In this document: one piece after another, positions 9,231 to 17,979 of the stretch
Layout: each line of letters starts with the position of its first letter
How positions within the stretch are numbered: the first letter of the stretch is position 1
NCBI RefSeq assembly: GCF_014851565.1
Contig: NZ_JACVAA010000002.1
Location: 434,001-498,000 of the forward strand
Source of the DNA: Pseudomonas sp. PDM15
GTDB lineage: Bacteria > Pseudomonadota > Gammaproteobacteria > Pseudomonadales > Pseudomonadaceae
Direction of reading: 5' to 3'
DNA length: 64,000 nt
Notes under the pieces: generated by a model
The model's input: only the letters and a program-made list of their open reading frames with translations
Told to the model about the DNA's origin: nothing
Database searches by the model: none
Translations under genes and position numbers: made by a program

Positions 9231-9635
9231 ATGCCCAGACTGCTGCTCGTAACGCTTATGGCCTTGGGCCTGGGCGCCTGCGTACCCTACCCCGCCTACC
9301 GCACCACCCAGCCCGAGGCCGAGCTGCGGGTGCTGGACGAGCAGGGCCTACCTCTGGTTGGCGCCAGCGTCACGCTGATCGGCCGCGCCCACCCGACGCC
9401 TATCGAGCAATCGCGCGAAACCCGTCTGACCGATGCCGACGGCATCGCTCGCTTTGCCAGCCGACATGCGTGGCAGAGCGAAGTGCTGTTCCTGCACGGC
9501 CGCCTGGATTACTACTGGGAGTGGTGTGTGACGGCGCCGGGAAGCGGCACCGTGCTCGCGCCCTATCACGCGCCGCGGCAGGTGGTGCAGCTGCGGCCTG
9601 GTGTTGCCGAGCCCTGCCCGGCGCCCCGACGCTAG
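9231..9635 (+). CDS. Small lipoprotein with carboxypeptidase-regulatory-like domain
   Basis: 134 residues. Signal peptide with lipobox LGAC at residues 14-17 (mature Cys then VPYPAYR). The mature part starts AELRVLDEQGLPLVGASVTLIG, which is the pattern of an Ig-like carboxypeptidase-regulatory/DUF4198-type beta sandwich. Start at 9231 chosen for the lipoprotein signal and for the GAAGGACGGGG stretch upstream; the open frame reaches back into the GH17 gene in another frame. Probably co-transcribed with the GH17 gene. Function unknown. Confidence 0.8.
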   Translation: MPRLLLVTLMALGLGACVPYPAYRTTQPEAELRVLDEQGLPLVGASVTLIGRAHPTPIEQSRETRLTDADGIARFASRHAWQSEVLFLHGRLDYYWEWCVTAPGSGTVLAPYHAPRQVVQLRPGVAEPCPAPRR

Positions 9636-9642
9636 AGGGGAA

Positions 9643-10011
9643 TCAGGCAGCGCGCGGCGCCCGTACCAGGCGCAATCCGGCCAGCACCAGGGCGAACACC
9701 GCCAGGCTGGCGCTGTACAGGACCAGCGCCGGAATGCCGACGAACAGGGCCAGGCCCGCCAGCACGCGACCGACCTTGCCCGGCGCGATGAAGCCCAGCA
9801 CGGCCAGCACCAGTGACGTCCAGGCGATCACCCGGAAGTGGATCAGGTAGCCGAGCCCGGCCCGGGCCTGGCATTCCCAGCGCGCTGCCTGCTCCACGCA
9901 GGTGCCCACCCACTGGCCATCCTCCATCAGGGCGAAGCGCACGCCGTAGCTGGCCGCCAGCCACAGTGGCAACACCAGCAGCAACAGCAGAAGGGGAAAA
10001 TGGCGGGACAT
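9643..10011 (-). CDS. Small multi-pass membrane protein, unknown
   Basis: 122 residues. It has an N-terminal hydrophobic segment (MSRHFPLLLLLLVLPLWLAA), a short loop holding two cysteines (GTCVEQAARWECQAR) that could form a periplasmic disulfide, and about three further helices up to the basic tail LRLVRAPRAA. Start taken at 10011, where the signal-like segment begins; upstream in-frame codons to 10071 look non-coding. Convergent with the lipoprotein gene, only seven bases apart. I do not recognise a family. Confidence 0.72.
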   Translation of the reverse strand: MSRHFPLLLLLLVLPLWLAASYGVRFALMEDGQWVGTCVEQAARWECQARAGLGYLIHFRVIAWTSLVLAVLGFIAPGKVGRVLAGLALFVGIPALVLYSASLAVFALVLAGLRLVRAPRAA

Positions 10012-10095
10012 CTTGGCGCTCCGGTGGTCCGAAAAAGGCGCCCAGCTTAATCCGCTCGCGCCCGAGCGCAAGACCGAAACACTAGAATTGCCCTC

Positions 10096-10659
10096 ATGAA
10101 CGCCCGCCGCCTGCTATTCACCCTGCTCCTGCTGACTGCCCTGGCGCTCGGCTGGCAGTGGCTGCGCCCGTCTCCCGAGCCGCCAGTGGCCACGCCGGAC
10201 GGCGTGATCCGCGTCAACGGCCACACCATCACACCACTGCAGCCGTTCCAGCTGGAGGCCTTGGTGCTGGGCCGCGAGAACTATCGCTTCGACCGCGGCG
10301 CGCGGGTATCGCCCACCGACCTGGCCCTGGGCTGGGGGCCGATGGCCGACCCGCAGGTGCTGGCGCGCATCGACATCAGCCAGGGCAACCGCTGGTACCG
10401 CTGGCGCACCGACGACTTCCCCATCCCGCGGCGCGACATCGAGACCCACAGCGCCAACATGCACCTGATCCCGGCAGACGCAACCGTGGCCCATGCGCTG
10501 GAACGGGTCGAGCCGGGCCAGCGCATCAGCCTGGCCGGGCAGCTGGTAAGGGTGGATGGCGATGATGGCTTCCACTGGCTCAGCTCGCTGAGCCGCGACG
10601 ATATCGGCGAAGGCGCCTGCGAGCTGATCTGGGTAGAGAGCCTCAGTTCACTCGATTAA
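10096..10659 (+). CDS. Conserved exported protein of unknown function
   Basis: 187 residues with an N-terminal signal or anchor (residues 4-20, LLFTLLLLTALALGW) and a periplasmic domain. Recurring features include GVIRVNGHTITPLQPFQLEA, NYRFDRGARVSPTDLALGWGPM, WYRWRTDDFPIPRRDIETHSANMHLIPA, and a late LAGQLVRVDGDDGFHW reminiscent of an OB-fold barrel. Such proteins are widespread in Pseudomonas and Xanthomonas as conserved hypotheticals. Divergent from the membrane gene at 10011. Confidence 0.78.
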   Translation: MNARRLLFTLLLLTALALGWQWLRPSPEPPVATPDGVIRVNGHTITPLQPFQLEALVLGRENYRFDRGARVSPTDLALGWGPMADPQVLARIDISQGNRWYRWRTDDFPIPRRDIETHSANMHLIPADATVAHALERVEPGQRISLAGQLVRVDGDDGFHWLSSLSRDDIGEGACELIWVESLSSLD

Positions 10660-10738
10660 ACGAAACGGCACTCCCGGTGCTTGCACTTGTCATAAGCCCG
10701 GTATTCACTGCAGCAGTCCTTCGCCAAGGAATTCGGCC

Positions 10739-12037
10739 ATGCCTCGCCTTCCCCTCCTTGCCGCCCTGTTCGGCGGTCTGTTGTTCGGTGCGCCCGCGCT
10801 GGCAGCCGATGTTCCTCTCGCCGGCTACGGCTACCCGCTGGACAACCCCTTCGAGGCGACCATCGCCAGCACGCCGCCGGAATTGCGCCCGGAGCTGCCC
10901 AGCGACGATGACATCGACCAGGCCGACTACGACCTCAAGCTGCGCCCCGAGCGGGAGTTCGAGCTGCCGGATAACTTCTGGCCGGTGAAGAAGCTGCGCT
11001 ACCGCCTGGCCGAGCAGGACGGCCGCGCGCCGCTGATCTTCATCATCTCCGGCACCGGCGCCAGCTACGCCAGCGGCAAGACCGAGGAGCTCAAGCGCCT
11101 GTTCTACAGCGCCGGTTACCATGTGGTGCAGCTGTCCTCGCCGACCAGCTACGACTTCATGAGCGCCGCCTCGCGCACCGCCACTCCCGGCCTGTCGCGC
11201 CAGGACGCCGAGGACCTGTACCGGGTGATGATGGCCGTGCGCGCCCAGCACCCGAAGCTGGACGTCAGCGAATACCACCTCACCGGCTACAGCCTCGGCG
11301 CGCTCAACGCGGCCTTCGTCAGCGAGCTGGACGAGCGCCTGCGCAGCTTCAACTTCAAGCGCGTGCTGCTGCTCAACCCGCCGGTCAACTTGTACACCTC
11401 GGTGACCAACTTGGACCGCCTGGTGCAGACCAAGGTCGCCGGCATCGACAACAGCACCACCTACTTCGAACTGGTACTGAGCAAGCTGACCCGCTACTTC
11501 GAGGAGCAGGGCCACATCGACCTGAACGACGCGCTGCTCTACGACTTCCAGCAGTCGGGGCAGAAGCTGAGCAACGAGCAGCTGGCCATGCTGATCGGCA
11601 GCTCGTTCCGCTTCTCGGTGTCGGACATGGCCTTCACCGCCGACCTGATCAACCGCCGCGGCCTGATCACCCCGCCGCACTATCCGATCAAGGAAGGCAC
11701 CAGCCTCACCCCGTTCTTCAAGCGCGCCCTGCAGTGCGATTTCGACTGCTACATCGTCGAGCAACTGATGCCCTACTGGCGCGAGAAGTACGACGGCGGC
11801 AGCCTGCCGCAGCTGGTCGACGAGGTCAGCCTGTACGCCCTGGAGAGCTACCTGAAGAAGAGCTCCAAGGTGGCGGTGATGCACAACGCCGATGACCTGA
11901 TTCTCGGCCCCGGCGACATCGGTTTCCTGCGCCGCACCTTCGGCGAGCGCCTGACCCTGTACCCGCGCGGCGGGCATTGCGGCAACCTCAACTACCGCGT
12001 CAACAGCGACGCCATGCTGGAGTTCTTCCGTGGCTAG
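10739..12037 (+). CDS. Exported alpha/beta hydrolase, coupled to mlaA
   Basis: 432 residues with a signal peptide (cleavage near APALAAD). It has a full serine-hydrolase triad: GYSLG (Ser185), NADDLIL (Asp385) and RGGHCGN (His413), with an oxyanion region IISGTGASYASG. It is likely a periplasmic or outer-membrane-facing esterase or lipase-like enzyme. The following mlaA starts inside this gene (8-base overlap), so the two are translationally coupled. This suggests a role in handling outer-membrane phospholipid or its products, but that is inference from context. AAGGA lies eight bases before the ATG. Confidence 0.85.
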   Translation: MPRLPLLAALFGGLLFGAPALAADVPLAGYGYPLDNPFEATIASTPPELRPELPSDDDIDQADYDLKLRPEREFELPDNFWPVKKLRYRLAEQDGRAPLIFIISGTGASYASGKTEELKRLFYSAGYHVVQLSSPTSYDFMSAASRTATPGLSRQDAEDLYRVMMAVRAQHPKLDVSEYHLTGYSLGALNAAFVSELDERLRSFNFKRVLLLNPPVNLYTSVTNLDRLVQTKVAGIDNSTTYFELVLSKLTRYFEEQGHIDLNDALLYDFQQSGQKLSNEQLAMLIGSSFRFSVSDMAFTADLINRRGLITPPHYPIKEGTSLTPFFKRALQCDFDCYIVEQLMPYWREKYDGGSLPQLVDEVSLYALESYLKKSSKVAVMHNADDLILGPGDIGFLRRTFGERLTLYPRGGHCGNLNYRVNSDAMLEFFRG

Positions 12038-12800
12038 AAAATGGACTCTCTCGCTCGCCCTGCTGCTCGCCAGCGGCCTGGCCCAAGCCGATACCGCGGT
12101 GGATGAAGACGGCTTCACCAATCCCCTCGACCAGCTGCAGTTCAACCCCTACCTGGACCAGCGCGAGTTCGAGCGCTCCACCACCAGCGCGCTGCATGTC
12201 TACGACCCCTGGGAGCCATGGAACCGCCGGGTCTACCACTTCAACTACCGCTTCGACGAGTGGGTGTTCCTGCCGGTGGTGCGCGGCTATCGCTATGTCA
12301 CCCCGGGCTTCGTGCGCAGCGGCGTGAGCAACTTCTTCGGCAACCTGGGCGATGTGCCCAACCTGCTCAACAGCCTGCTGCAGTTCAAGGGCAAACGCTC
12401 GCTGCAGACCACCGGGCGCCTGCTGGTCAACACCACGGTCGGCGTCGTCGGCCTGTGGGACCCGGCCACCCGTATCGGCCTGCCCAAGCAGAGCGAGGAC
12501 TTCGGCCAGACCCTGGGCTTCTACGGCGTGCCGGACGGCCCCTACGTCATGCTGCCGCTGCTCGGCCCGTCCAACCTGCGCGACACCGGCGGCAAGGTGT
12601 TCGACTTCGTCGCCGAGAGCCAGATCAACTACCTCAACGTGGCCGAGGTCAGCAGCGATCATCCGGAAATCACCGCCCTGCGCGTGGTGGACCTGCGCAA
12701 CACCACCAACTTCCGCTACGGCCAGCTGAACAGCCCCTTCGAGTACGAGAAGGTGCGCTACGTGTACCGGGAGGCGCGCAAGCTGCAGATTGCAGAATGA
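12030..12800 (+). CDS. mlaA: MlaA/VacJ phospholipid-transport protein
   Basis: Outer-membrane component of the Mla pathway, which removes mislocalised phospholipids from the outer leaflet and passes them to MlaC. 256 residues. Family signatures: DPWEPWNRRVYHFNYRFD, GVSNFFGNLGDVPNLLNSLLQ, GLPKQSEDFGQTLGFYGV and LPLLGPSNLRDTGG. Start is GTG, overlapping the upstream hydrolase gene by eight bases. The signal peptide (SLALLLASGLAQADT) has no lipobox cysteine and looks like a signal-peptidase-I substrate, unlike the E. coli lipoprotein. The rest of the Mla system (mlaBCDEF) is not in this window. Confidence 0.94.
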   Translation: MARKWTLSLALLLASGLAQADTAVDEDGFTNPLDQLQFNPYLDQREFERSTTSALHVYDPWEPWNRRVYHFNYRFDEWVFLPVVRGYRYVTPGFVRSGVSNFFGNLGDVPNLLNSLLQFKGKRSLQTTGRLLVNTTVGVVGLWDPATRIGLPKQSEDFGQTLGFYGVPDGPYVMLPLLGPSNLRDTGGKVFDFVAESQINYLNVAEVSSDHPEITALRVVDLRNTTNFRYGQLNSPFEYEKVRYVYREARKLQIAE

Positions 12801-12892
12801 TCCATTCCATAGATATATAAGCGGCAAATTTCGCAACCATCCATTCAATTCATGGCGATAGCATGGGCGCATTCCATAGATGGAGGTGCCCC
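12801..12892 (+). promoter_or_regulatory. Pirin leader with 12-base direct repeat
   Basis: The sequence CATTCCATAGAT occurs at 12803-12814 and again at 12870-12881, 67 bases apart. Between them lies the CCAT…ATGG-flanked AT-rich segment. The second copy runs into the TGGAGGTG ribosome binding site. This could be a regulator site or an old duplication; no clear sigma-70 promoter stands out other than TATATAA at 12813-12819. Confidence 0.35.
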
Positions 12893-13741
12893 ATGACCCA
12901 GTTTCGCCAAGTGATCACCCAGCACATCGGCCAGCCCGCCTCGGACGGCGCCGGCGTACGCCTGACCCGCGTGTTCGGCGGTGCCGGCATCGAGCGCTTC
13001 GATCCCTTCCTGATGCTCGACGAATTCGGCTCGGAGAACCCGGACGACTACATCGCCGGCTTCCCGCCGCACCCGCACCGCGGCTTCGAGACCATCACCT
13101 ACATGCTCGAAGGGCGCATGCGCCACGAGGATCACCTAGGCAACGTCGGTCTGCTGGAAAGCGGCGGCGTGCAATGGATGACCGCCGCCCGCGGCATCAT
13201 CCACAGCGAGATGCCGGAGCAGGAACAAGGCGTGATGCGCGGTTTCCAGCTCTGGCTCAACCTGCCAGCCAAGGACAAGCTGGGCGACGCCGGCTACCGC
13301 GACTATTCCCCGCAGGAAATCCCGCGCCTGACCACCGAGGGCGGCGTGGGCGTGACGGTGATCGCCGGCCGTTTCGACGATGGCCAGGTGCAACAGGATG
13401 GCGCCGTGCAGCGTCCGCATACCGCGCCGCAACTGTTCGACCTGCACCTGCCGGCGGGCAGCCGCCTCTCGCCGCGTCTGGCCGATGGCCAGAGGGTGAT
13501 GCTCTACGTCTATGAGGGCGAGCTGGCGGTCAATGGCCACACCATCGGCCAGAGCCGCCTGGCGCGCCTGTCCGACGCCGGCGCCATCGAGATGGGCAGC
13601 GTCGGTGGTGCGAGAGTGCTGCTGATCGCCGGCACGCCGCTCAACGAGCCGATCGTGCAGTACGGGCCCTTCGTGATGAACAGTCGCGAGGAGATCGAGC
13701 AGGCCTTGCGCGACTTCCGCGATGATCGCCTGACTGCTTAG
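12893..13741 (+). CDS. Pirin family protein
   Basis: 282-residue bicupin. The N-terminal cupin has the pirin metal site: FPPHPHRGFETITYMLEG gives the His-x-His pair, and the later His in GIIHSEMPE and Glu complete a mononuclear metal centre. Bacterial pirins are cytoplasmic; some are quercetin dioxygenases, others bind regulators, and physiological roles are usually unknown. Start at 12893 has TGGAGGTG just upstream; the frame opens 30 bases earlier without a site. It ends convergently with the patatin gene, overlapping by four bases. A second, shorter pirin lies at 44880. Confidence 0.93.
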   Translation: MTQFRQVITQHIGQPASDGAGVRLTRVFGGAGIERFDPFLMLDEFGSENPDDYIAGFPPHPHRGFETITYMLEGRMRHEDHLGNVGLLESGGVQWMTAARGIIHSEMPEQEQGVMRGFQLWLNLPAKDKLGDAGYRDYSPQEIPRLTTEGGVGVTVIAGRFDDGQVQQDGAVQRPHTAPQLFDLHLPAGSRLSPRLADGQRVMLYVYEGELAVNGHTIGQSRLARLSDAGAIEMGSVGGARVLLIAGTPLNEPIVQYGPFVMNSREEIEQALRDFRDDRLTA

Positions 13742-14940
13742 CTCACAGACGCCGCTGCAGCCTCCGCCGCCTCTTCGGCTACGCCGAGGAAGCGGCATAA
13801 GGCACCCTTCTGCGCCATGGCGTCCTGGTAGCCCAGCTCGATCAGCTCGTTGCAGTAGCCCGGCTCGAACAGCAGGTAGCTGAGCACGCCGGCACCGCTG
13901 GCACGGGTGGCGCCCGGGCCGCGCAGGAAGAAGCGCATGGCCTTGGGCAGCTCGTGGCGGTGGCGGGCGGCGATCTGGTCCAGCGGCTGGCTCGGCGAAA
14001 TCACCAGCACTTCCACCGGCTTCAGGCCAAGGCCGCGCGGGTGCAAGCCGGACGGCACCAGGCCGCTCATGTGGTTGAGCCGTTCCAAGGTCTCGATATC
14101 GCCTTCCAGGCTGTCGATGAAGGTGCTGTTGAGCATATGCCCGCTGATTTGCGCCAGGGTCGGCGGCAGGCCGCTGCGCGGACGCACCACCTGCTGGTTG
14201 GCGCCCTTGCCCAGCGGGTTGCCGCTCACCCCCACCACCAGCACCCGGTTGGCGCCCAGGTGCAGCGCCGGGCTGATCGGCGCCGACTGGCGTACCGCGC
14301 CATCGCCGAAGTATTCGCGGTTGACCTTCACCGGCGGGAAGATCAGCGGGATCGCTGCGCTGGCCAGCAGGTGTTCCAGGCTCAGACGCGTGGGTACGCC
14401 AACACGGCGATGGCGGAACCAGGGGTCGATGGTCGCGCGGCCCTGGTAGAAGGTCACTGCCTGCCCGCTCTCGTAACCGAAGGCCGTCACCGCTACCGCG
14501 CGCAGCTGGCGCATGCGCACCGCCGCGGCGATGCCGGAGAAGTCCAGCTCGCGGCCGAGCAGGCCACCCAGCGGCGAGCTGTCGAGCAGCGCCACCGGCA
14601 GGTCCTTGCCCATGCCCAGCAGGCTGTGACCGAAGAAGCGACTGGCCTGGCGCAACACGCCGGACCAGTCGCTGCGATACACGTCGCCACAGTGGAAGGC
14701 CTGCCAGACCTCGGTCAGCCGGCGCACCGCGCTGGCGAAATGCAGGGCGCCGCAGGCCAGGCCGACAGCGTTGATGGCGCCGGCGGAGGTACCGACGATC
14801 ACGGGGAAGGGATTGCGGCAGGATTCGCCGAGCAGGTCGGCGATGGCACCCAGCACGCCCACCTGATAGGCCGCTCGGGCTCCGCCGCCGGAGAGGATCA
14901 GCCCGGTGACGGGCCGCGCTGCTTCTACTGCTTGGGTCAT
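13738..14940 (-). CDS. Patatin-like phospholipase (RssA-like)
   Basis: 400-residue patatin-family lipid acyl hydrolase, predicted cytoplasmic or peripheral. Oxyanion motif SGGGARAAYQVGVL (18-31), nucleophile elbow GTSAG (Ser52) and catalytic Asp in FGDGAVRQS (Asp213) are all intact, so the Ser-Asp dyad should work. No signal peptide. The C-terminal 60 residues (LFEPGYCNELIELGYQDA) are typical of this subfamily. Transcribed towards pirin and overlapping its stop codon by four bases. Substrate unknown. Confidence 0.9.
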   Translation of the reverse strand: MTQAVEAARPVTGLILSGGGARAAYQVGVLGAIADLLGESCRNPFPVIVGTSAGAINAVGLACGALHFASAVRRLTEVWQAFHCGDVYRSDWSGVLRQASRFFGHSLLGMGKDLPVALLDSSPLGGLLGRELDFSGIAAAVRMRQLRAVAVTAFGYESGQAVTFYQGRATIDPWFRHRRVGVPTRLSLEHLLASAAIPLIFPPVKVNREYFGDGAVRQSAPISPALHLGANRVLVVGVSGNPLGKGANQQVVRPRSGLPPTLAQISGHMLNSTFIDSLEGDIETLERLNHMSGLVPSGLHPRGLGLKPVEVLVISPSQPLDQIAARHRHELPKAMRFFLRGPGATRASGAGVLSYLLFEPGYCNELIELGYQDAMAQKGALCRFLGVAEEAAEAAAASVS

Positions 14941-14978
14941 GGGGCGTTTCCGCTTTTTTTAGCGAGTATAGGGGCCCG

Positions 14979-15914
14979 CTACTTGCCGCGCTTGCGATAC
15001 AGCTTGGGCTCGCCTGGCGGACGCGTCTTGAAGCGCCGGTGGGCCCACAGGTACTGCTCGGGGTGCTGGCTGACCGCCTGCTCGATCCACTGGTTGATGC
15101 GCAGGCAGTCGGCCTCCTCACTCTCGCCGGGGAAATTCTCCAACGGCGGGTGGATCACCAGGCGGTAGCCGGCGCCGTCGGCCAGGCGCTCCTGGGTGAA
15201 GGGCACCACCAGCGCCTTGCCCAGGCGGGCGAACTTAGTGGTGGCGGTGACGGTGGCGGCCTGGATGCCGAATAGCGGCACGAAGATGCTCTGCTTGGGG
15301 CCGTAGTCCTGGTCCGGCGCATACCAGATGGCACGGCCGGCGCGCAGCACCTTGAGCATGGCACGGATGTCCTCGCGCTCGATGGCGGTGGCGTCCAGGT
15401 TGTGGCGCTCGCGGCCGCGGCGCTGGATGTAGTCGAACAGCGGGTTCTTGTGCTCGCGGTACATGCCGTCGATGGTCTGCACCCGCCCCAGCAGCGCCGC
15501 GCCGAGTTCCAGGGTGGTGAAGTGCAGCGCCATGAGGATCACCCCCTGCCCCTGCCTCTGGATCTCCTGCAGGTGCTCCAGTCCCTCGATGCGTCCCAGG
15601 CTGGCCAGGCGCGGCTTGGCCCACCACCAGCCCATGGCCGTCTCGAAGAAGGCGATGCCGGTGGAGGCGAAGTTCTCCTTCAGCAGGCGCTCGCGCTCAT
15701 CAGCACTCAATTGAGGGAAGCACAGCTCCAGATTGCGCGCGGCGATATGCCGACGCGAGCCGGCCACCCGGTACATCACGGCACCCAGCGCCCGGCCCAG
15801 TACCAGCAGCACCCGGTACGGCAGCTGGGCGATCAGCCACAGCAGCCCCAGGCCCAACCACAGTGGCCAGAAGCGCGGATGGAGGAAATAGGCGCGAAAT
15901 TGCGGGCGATCCAT
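14979..15914 (-). CDS. lpxL: Lipid A biosynthesis acyltransferase (LpxL/HtrB family)
   Basis: 311-residue inner-membrane acyltransferase that adds a secondary acyl chain (laurate type) to lipid A precursor. A single N-terminal transmembrane helix (about 16-38) precedes the lysophospholipid acyltransferase fold. The HX4E catalytic motif is HFTTLE (His131, Glu136), and the family motif YAPDQDYGP follows. Divergent from minC, the same arrangement as PA3242 (htrB1) next to minCDE in P. aeruginosa. Which hydroxyl it acylates cannot be told from sequence. Confidence 0.93.
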   Translation of the reverse strand: MDRPQFRAYFLHPRFWPLWLGLGLLWLIAQLPYRVLLVLGRALGAVMYRVAGSRRHIAARNLELCFPQLSADERERLLKENFASTGIAFFETAMGWWWAKPRLASLGRIEGLEHLQEIQRQGQGVILMALHFTTLELGAALLGRVQTIDGMYREHKNPLFDYIQRRGRERHNLDATAIEREDIRAMLKVLRAGRAIWYAPDQDYGPKQSIFVPLFGIQAATVTATTKFARLGKALVVPFTQERLADGAGYRLVIHPPLENFPGESEEADCLRINQWIEQAVSQHPEQYLWAHRRFKTRPPGEPKLYRKRGK

Positions 15915-16024
15915 GGTGATTCCGAGCGAGCGACAAAGCCCGGCATTCTACAGAACTCCTCTCGGCTTGCGGCGCTGCGGCCTTCTCGTTATAAGTCGTG
16001 CCCATTCAATGCAGTGGGCGAACC

Positions 16025-16756
16025 ATGAGCCAAGCCGATCTCCTCGACCAAGACCCCGTGTTCCAGCTCAAGGGCAGCATGCTCGCCATCACCGTGCTGG
16101 AACTGGCGCACAACGATCTGGAGCGCCTGGACCGGCAGCTGGCCGACAAAGTGGCCCAGGCCCCCAACTTCTTCCAGAACATCCCCCTGGTGCTGGCCCT
16201 GGACAAGCTGCCGGATGGCGAAGGCGAGCTTGACCTAAGCAAGCTGATGCAGGTCTGCCGTCAGCACGGTCTGCGTACCCTGGCCATCCGCGCCAGCCGC
16301 GAGGACGACATCAAAGCCGCCGAGGCCCTAGACATTCCCGTGCTGCCGCCCTCCGGCGCTCGCGAGAAACTGGTCGAGCCGGTGGAAGCGCGCAAAAAGG
16401 AAGTGAAGCCGGCCGAGCCGCAGTACAAGCCGACCAGGATCATCACCACGCCGGTGCGCGGCGGCCAGCAGATCTACGCCCAGGGCGGCGACCTGGTCGT
16501 GATGGCGCCGGTCAGTGCCGGCGCGGAACTTCTCGCCGACGGCAATATCCATGTGTACGGTCCGCTGCGCGGACGCGCCCTGGCCGGCGTCAAGGGCGAT
16601 GCCAAGGCGCGGATCTTCTGCCAGCAGATGGGCGCCGAGATGCTCTCGGTCGCCGGCCAGTACAAGACCGCCGAGGACCTGCGCCGCGACCCTTTGTGGG
16701 GACAATCGGTACAGGTCAGCCTGTCGGGTGACGTGTTGAACATCACCCGCCTTTAA
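16025..16756 (+). CDS. minC: Septum site-determining protein MinC
   Basis: 243-residue inhibitor of FtsZ ring assembly; with MinD it blocks division at the poles. The N-terminal FtsZ-interacting domain (about 1-105) is joined by a basic linker ([15 protein letters not shown]) to the C-terminal beta-helix (about 130-243), with [15 protein letters not shown] and [23 protein letters not shown] typical of the MinD-binding and dimerisation domain. First gene of minCDE. Start at 16025 matches the family; nine extra in-frame codons upstream lack support. Confidence 0.97.
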   Translation: MSQADLLDQDPVFQLKGSMLAITVLELAHNDLERLDRQLADKVAQAPNFFQNIPLVLALDKLPDGEGELDLSKLMQVCRQHGLRTLAIRASREDDIKAAEALDIPVLPPSGAREKLVEPVEARKKEVKPAEPQYKPTRIITTPVRGGQQIYAQGGDLVVMAPVSAGAELLADGNIHVYGPLRGRALAGVKGDAKARIFCQQMGAEMLSVAGQYKTAEDLRRDPLWGQSVQVSLSGDVLNITRL

Positions 16757-16856
16757 CGGATACTGCGGCCCAATTTCAGGGACCAAAAGGGGCATTCGGA
16801 AGCCAGTTTACCGGCGCCGGATTTCCCGATTTTTCATATATTTGGGGTGAATCACC

Positions 16857-17669
16857 TTGGCCAAGATCCTCGTAGTGACTTCCGGCAAGGGCGGCGTGGG
16901 CAAAACCACCACCAGTGCCGCCATCGGCACCGGCCTCGCCCTGCGCGGCCACAAGACCGTCATCGTCGACTTCGACGTGGGCCTGCGTAACCTGGACCTG
17001 ATCATGGGTTGCGAGCGCCGCGTGGTGTACGACTTCGTCAACGTCATCAACGGCGAAGCGACACTGACCCAGGCCCTGATCAAGGACAAACGCCTGGAGA
17101 ACCTGTACGTGCTGGCCGCCAGCCAGACCCGCGACAAGGACGCCCTGACCAAGGAAGGCGTCGGCAAGGTCATCGACGAGCTGTCCCAGAACTTCGAATA
17201 CGTCATCTGCGACTCCCCGGCCGGCATCGAGACTGGCGCCCACCTGGCCATGTACTTTGCCGACGAAGCCATCGTCGTGACCAATCCGGAAGTCTCCTCG
17301 GTACGCGACTCCGACCGCATGCTCGGCCTGCTGGCCAGCAAGTCCCGTCGCGCCGAACAGGGCCTGGAGCCGATCAAGGAGCGCCTGCTGCTGACCCGCT
17401 ACAACCCCGAGCGCGTTACCAAGGGCGAAATGCTCGGCGTAGAAGACGTCGAGGAAATCCTCGCCATCAACCTGCTGGGCGTGATCCCGGAATCCCAGGC
17501 AGTGCTGAAGGCCTCCAACCAGGGCGTACCGGTCATCCTCGATGACCAGAGCGACGCCGGTCAGGCCTACGGCGATGCCGTCGACCGTCTGCTGGGCAAG
17601 GATGTGCCCCATCGCTTCCTCGATGTGCAGAAGAAAGGACTCATGCAACGCCTGTTTGGAGCGCGCTAA
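16857..17669 (+). CDS. minD: Septum site-determining ATPase MinD
   Basis: 270-residue membrane-associated ParA/MinD ATPase. Deviant Walker [11 protein letters not shown] (residues 10-19), [13 protein letters not shown] and DSPAGIE are all present. The C-terminal amphipathic membrane-targeting helix ends [11 protein letters not shown]. The start codon is TTG at 16857, fixed by the conserved N-terminus [13 protein letters not shown]; no ATG is available. It recruits MinC and is stimulated by MinE. Its stop overlaps the minE ATG (TAATG). Confidence 0.98.
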   Translation: MAKILVVTSGKGGVGKTTTSAAIGTGLALRGHKTVIVDFDVGLRNLDLIMGCERRVVYDFVNVINGEATLTQALIKDKRLENLYVLAASQTRDKDALTKEGVGKVIDELSQNFEYVICDSPAGIETGAHLAMYFADEAIVVTNPEVSSVRDSDRMLGLLASKSRRAEQGLEPIKERLLLTRYNPERVTKGEMLGVEDVEEILAINLLGVIPESQAVLKASNQGVPVILDDQSDAGQAYGDAVDRLLGKDVPHRFLDVQKKGLMQRLFGAR

Positions 17670-17923
17670 TGAACATTTTCGACTTCTTTCGTGAACGCAA
17701 GAAAGAAACCCCTGCGTCGATCGCGAAAGAGCGTCTGTCGATCATCGTCGCCCACGAGCGCGGCCAGCGCAGCCAGCCGGACTACCTGCCGGCCCTGCAG
17801 AAGGAACTGGTCGAGGTGATCCGCAAGTACGTCAAGATCGAGCAGGATCAGGTGCACGTGGCGCTGGAAAACCAGGGCAGCTGCTCGATTCTGGAACTCA
17901 ACATCACCCTGCCGGATCGCTGA
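17669..17923 (+). CDS. minE: Cell division topological specificity factor MinE
   Basis: 84 residues, the standard length. The N-terminal membrane/anti-MinCD segment [23 protein letters not shown] is followed by the MinD-contact region ([10 protein letters not shown]) and the C-terminal topological domain ending [11 protein letters not shown]. It drives pole-to-pole oscillation of MinD. Starts inside the minD stop codon by one base, so translation is coupled. Confidence 0.98.
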   Translation: MNIFDFFRERKKETPASIAKERLSIIVAHERGQRSQPDYLPALQKELVEVIRKYVKIEQDQVHVALENQGSCSILELNITLPDR

Positions 17924-17979
17924 TCCGTCCGTGGTGAACGACGGCGGCCCTGGCCGCCGTTGTCATTTGTGGAATGCCC

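Noticed and set aside
13954..15168. 404-codon + strand frame opposite patatin and lpxL
   Set aside because: Crosses two real genes on the other strand, with no start signal or fold.
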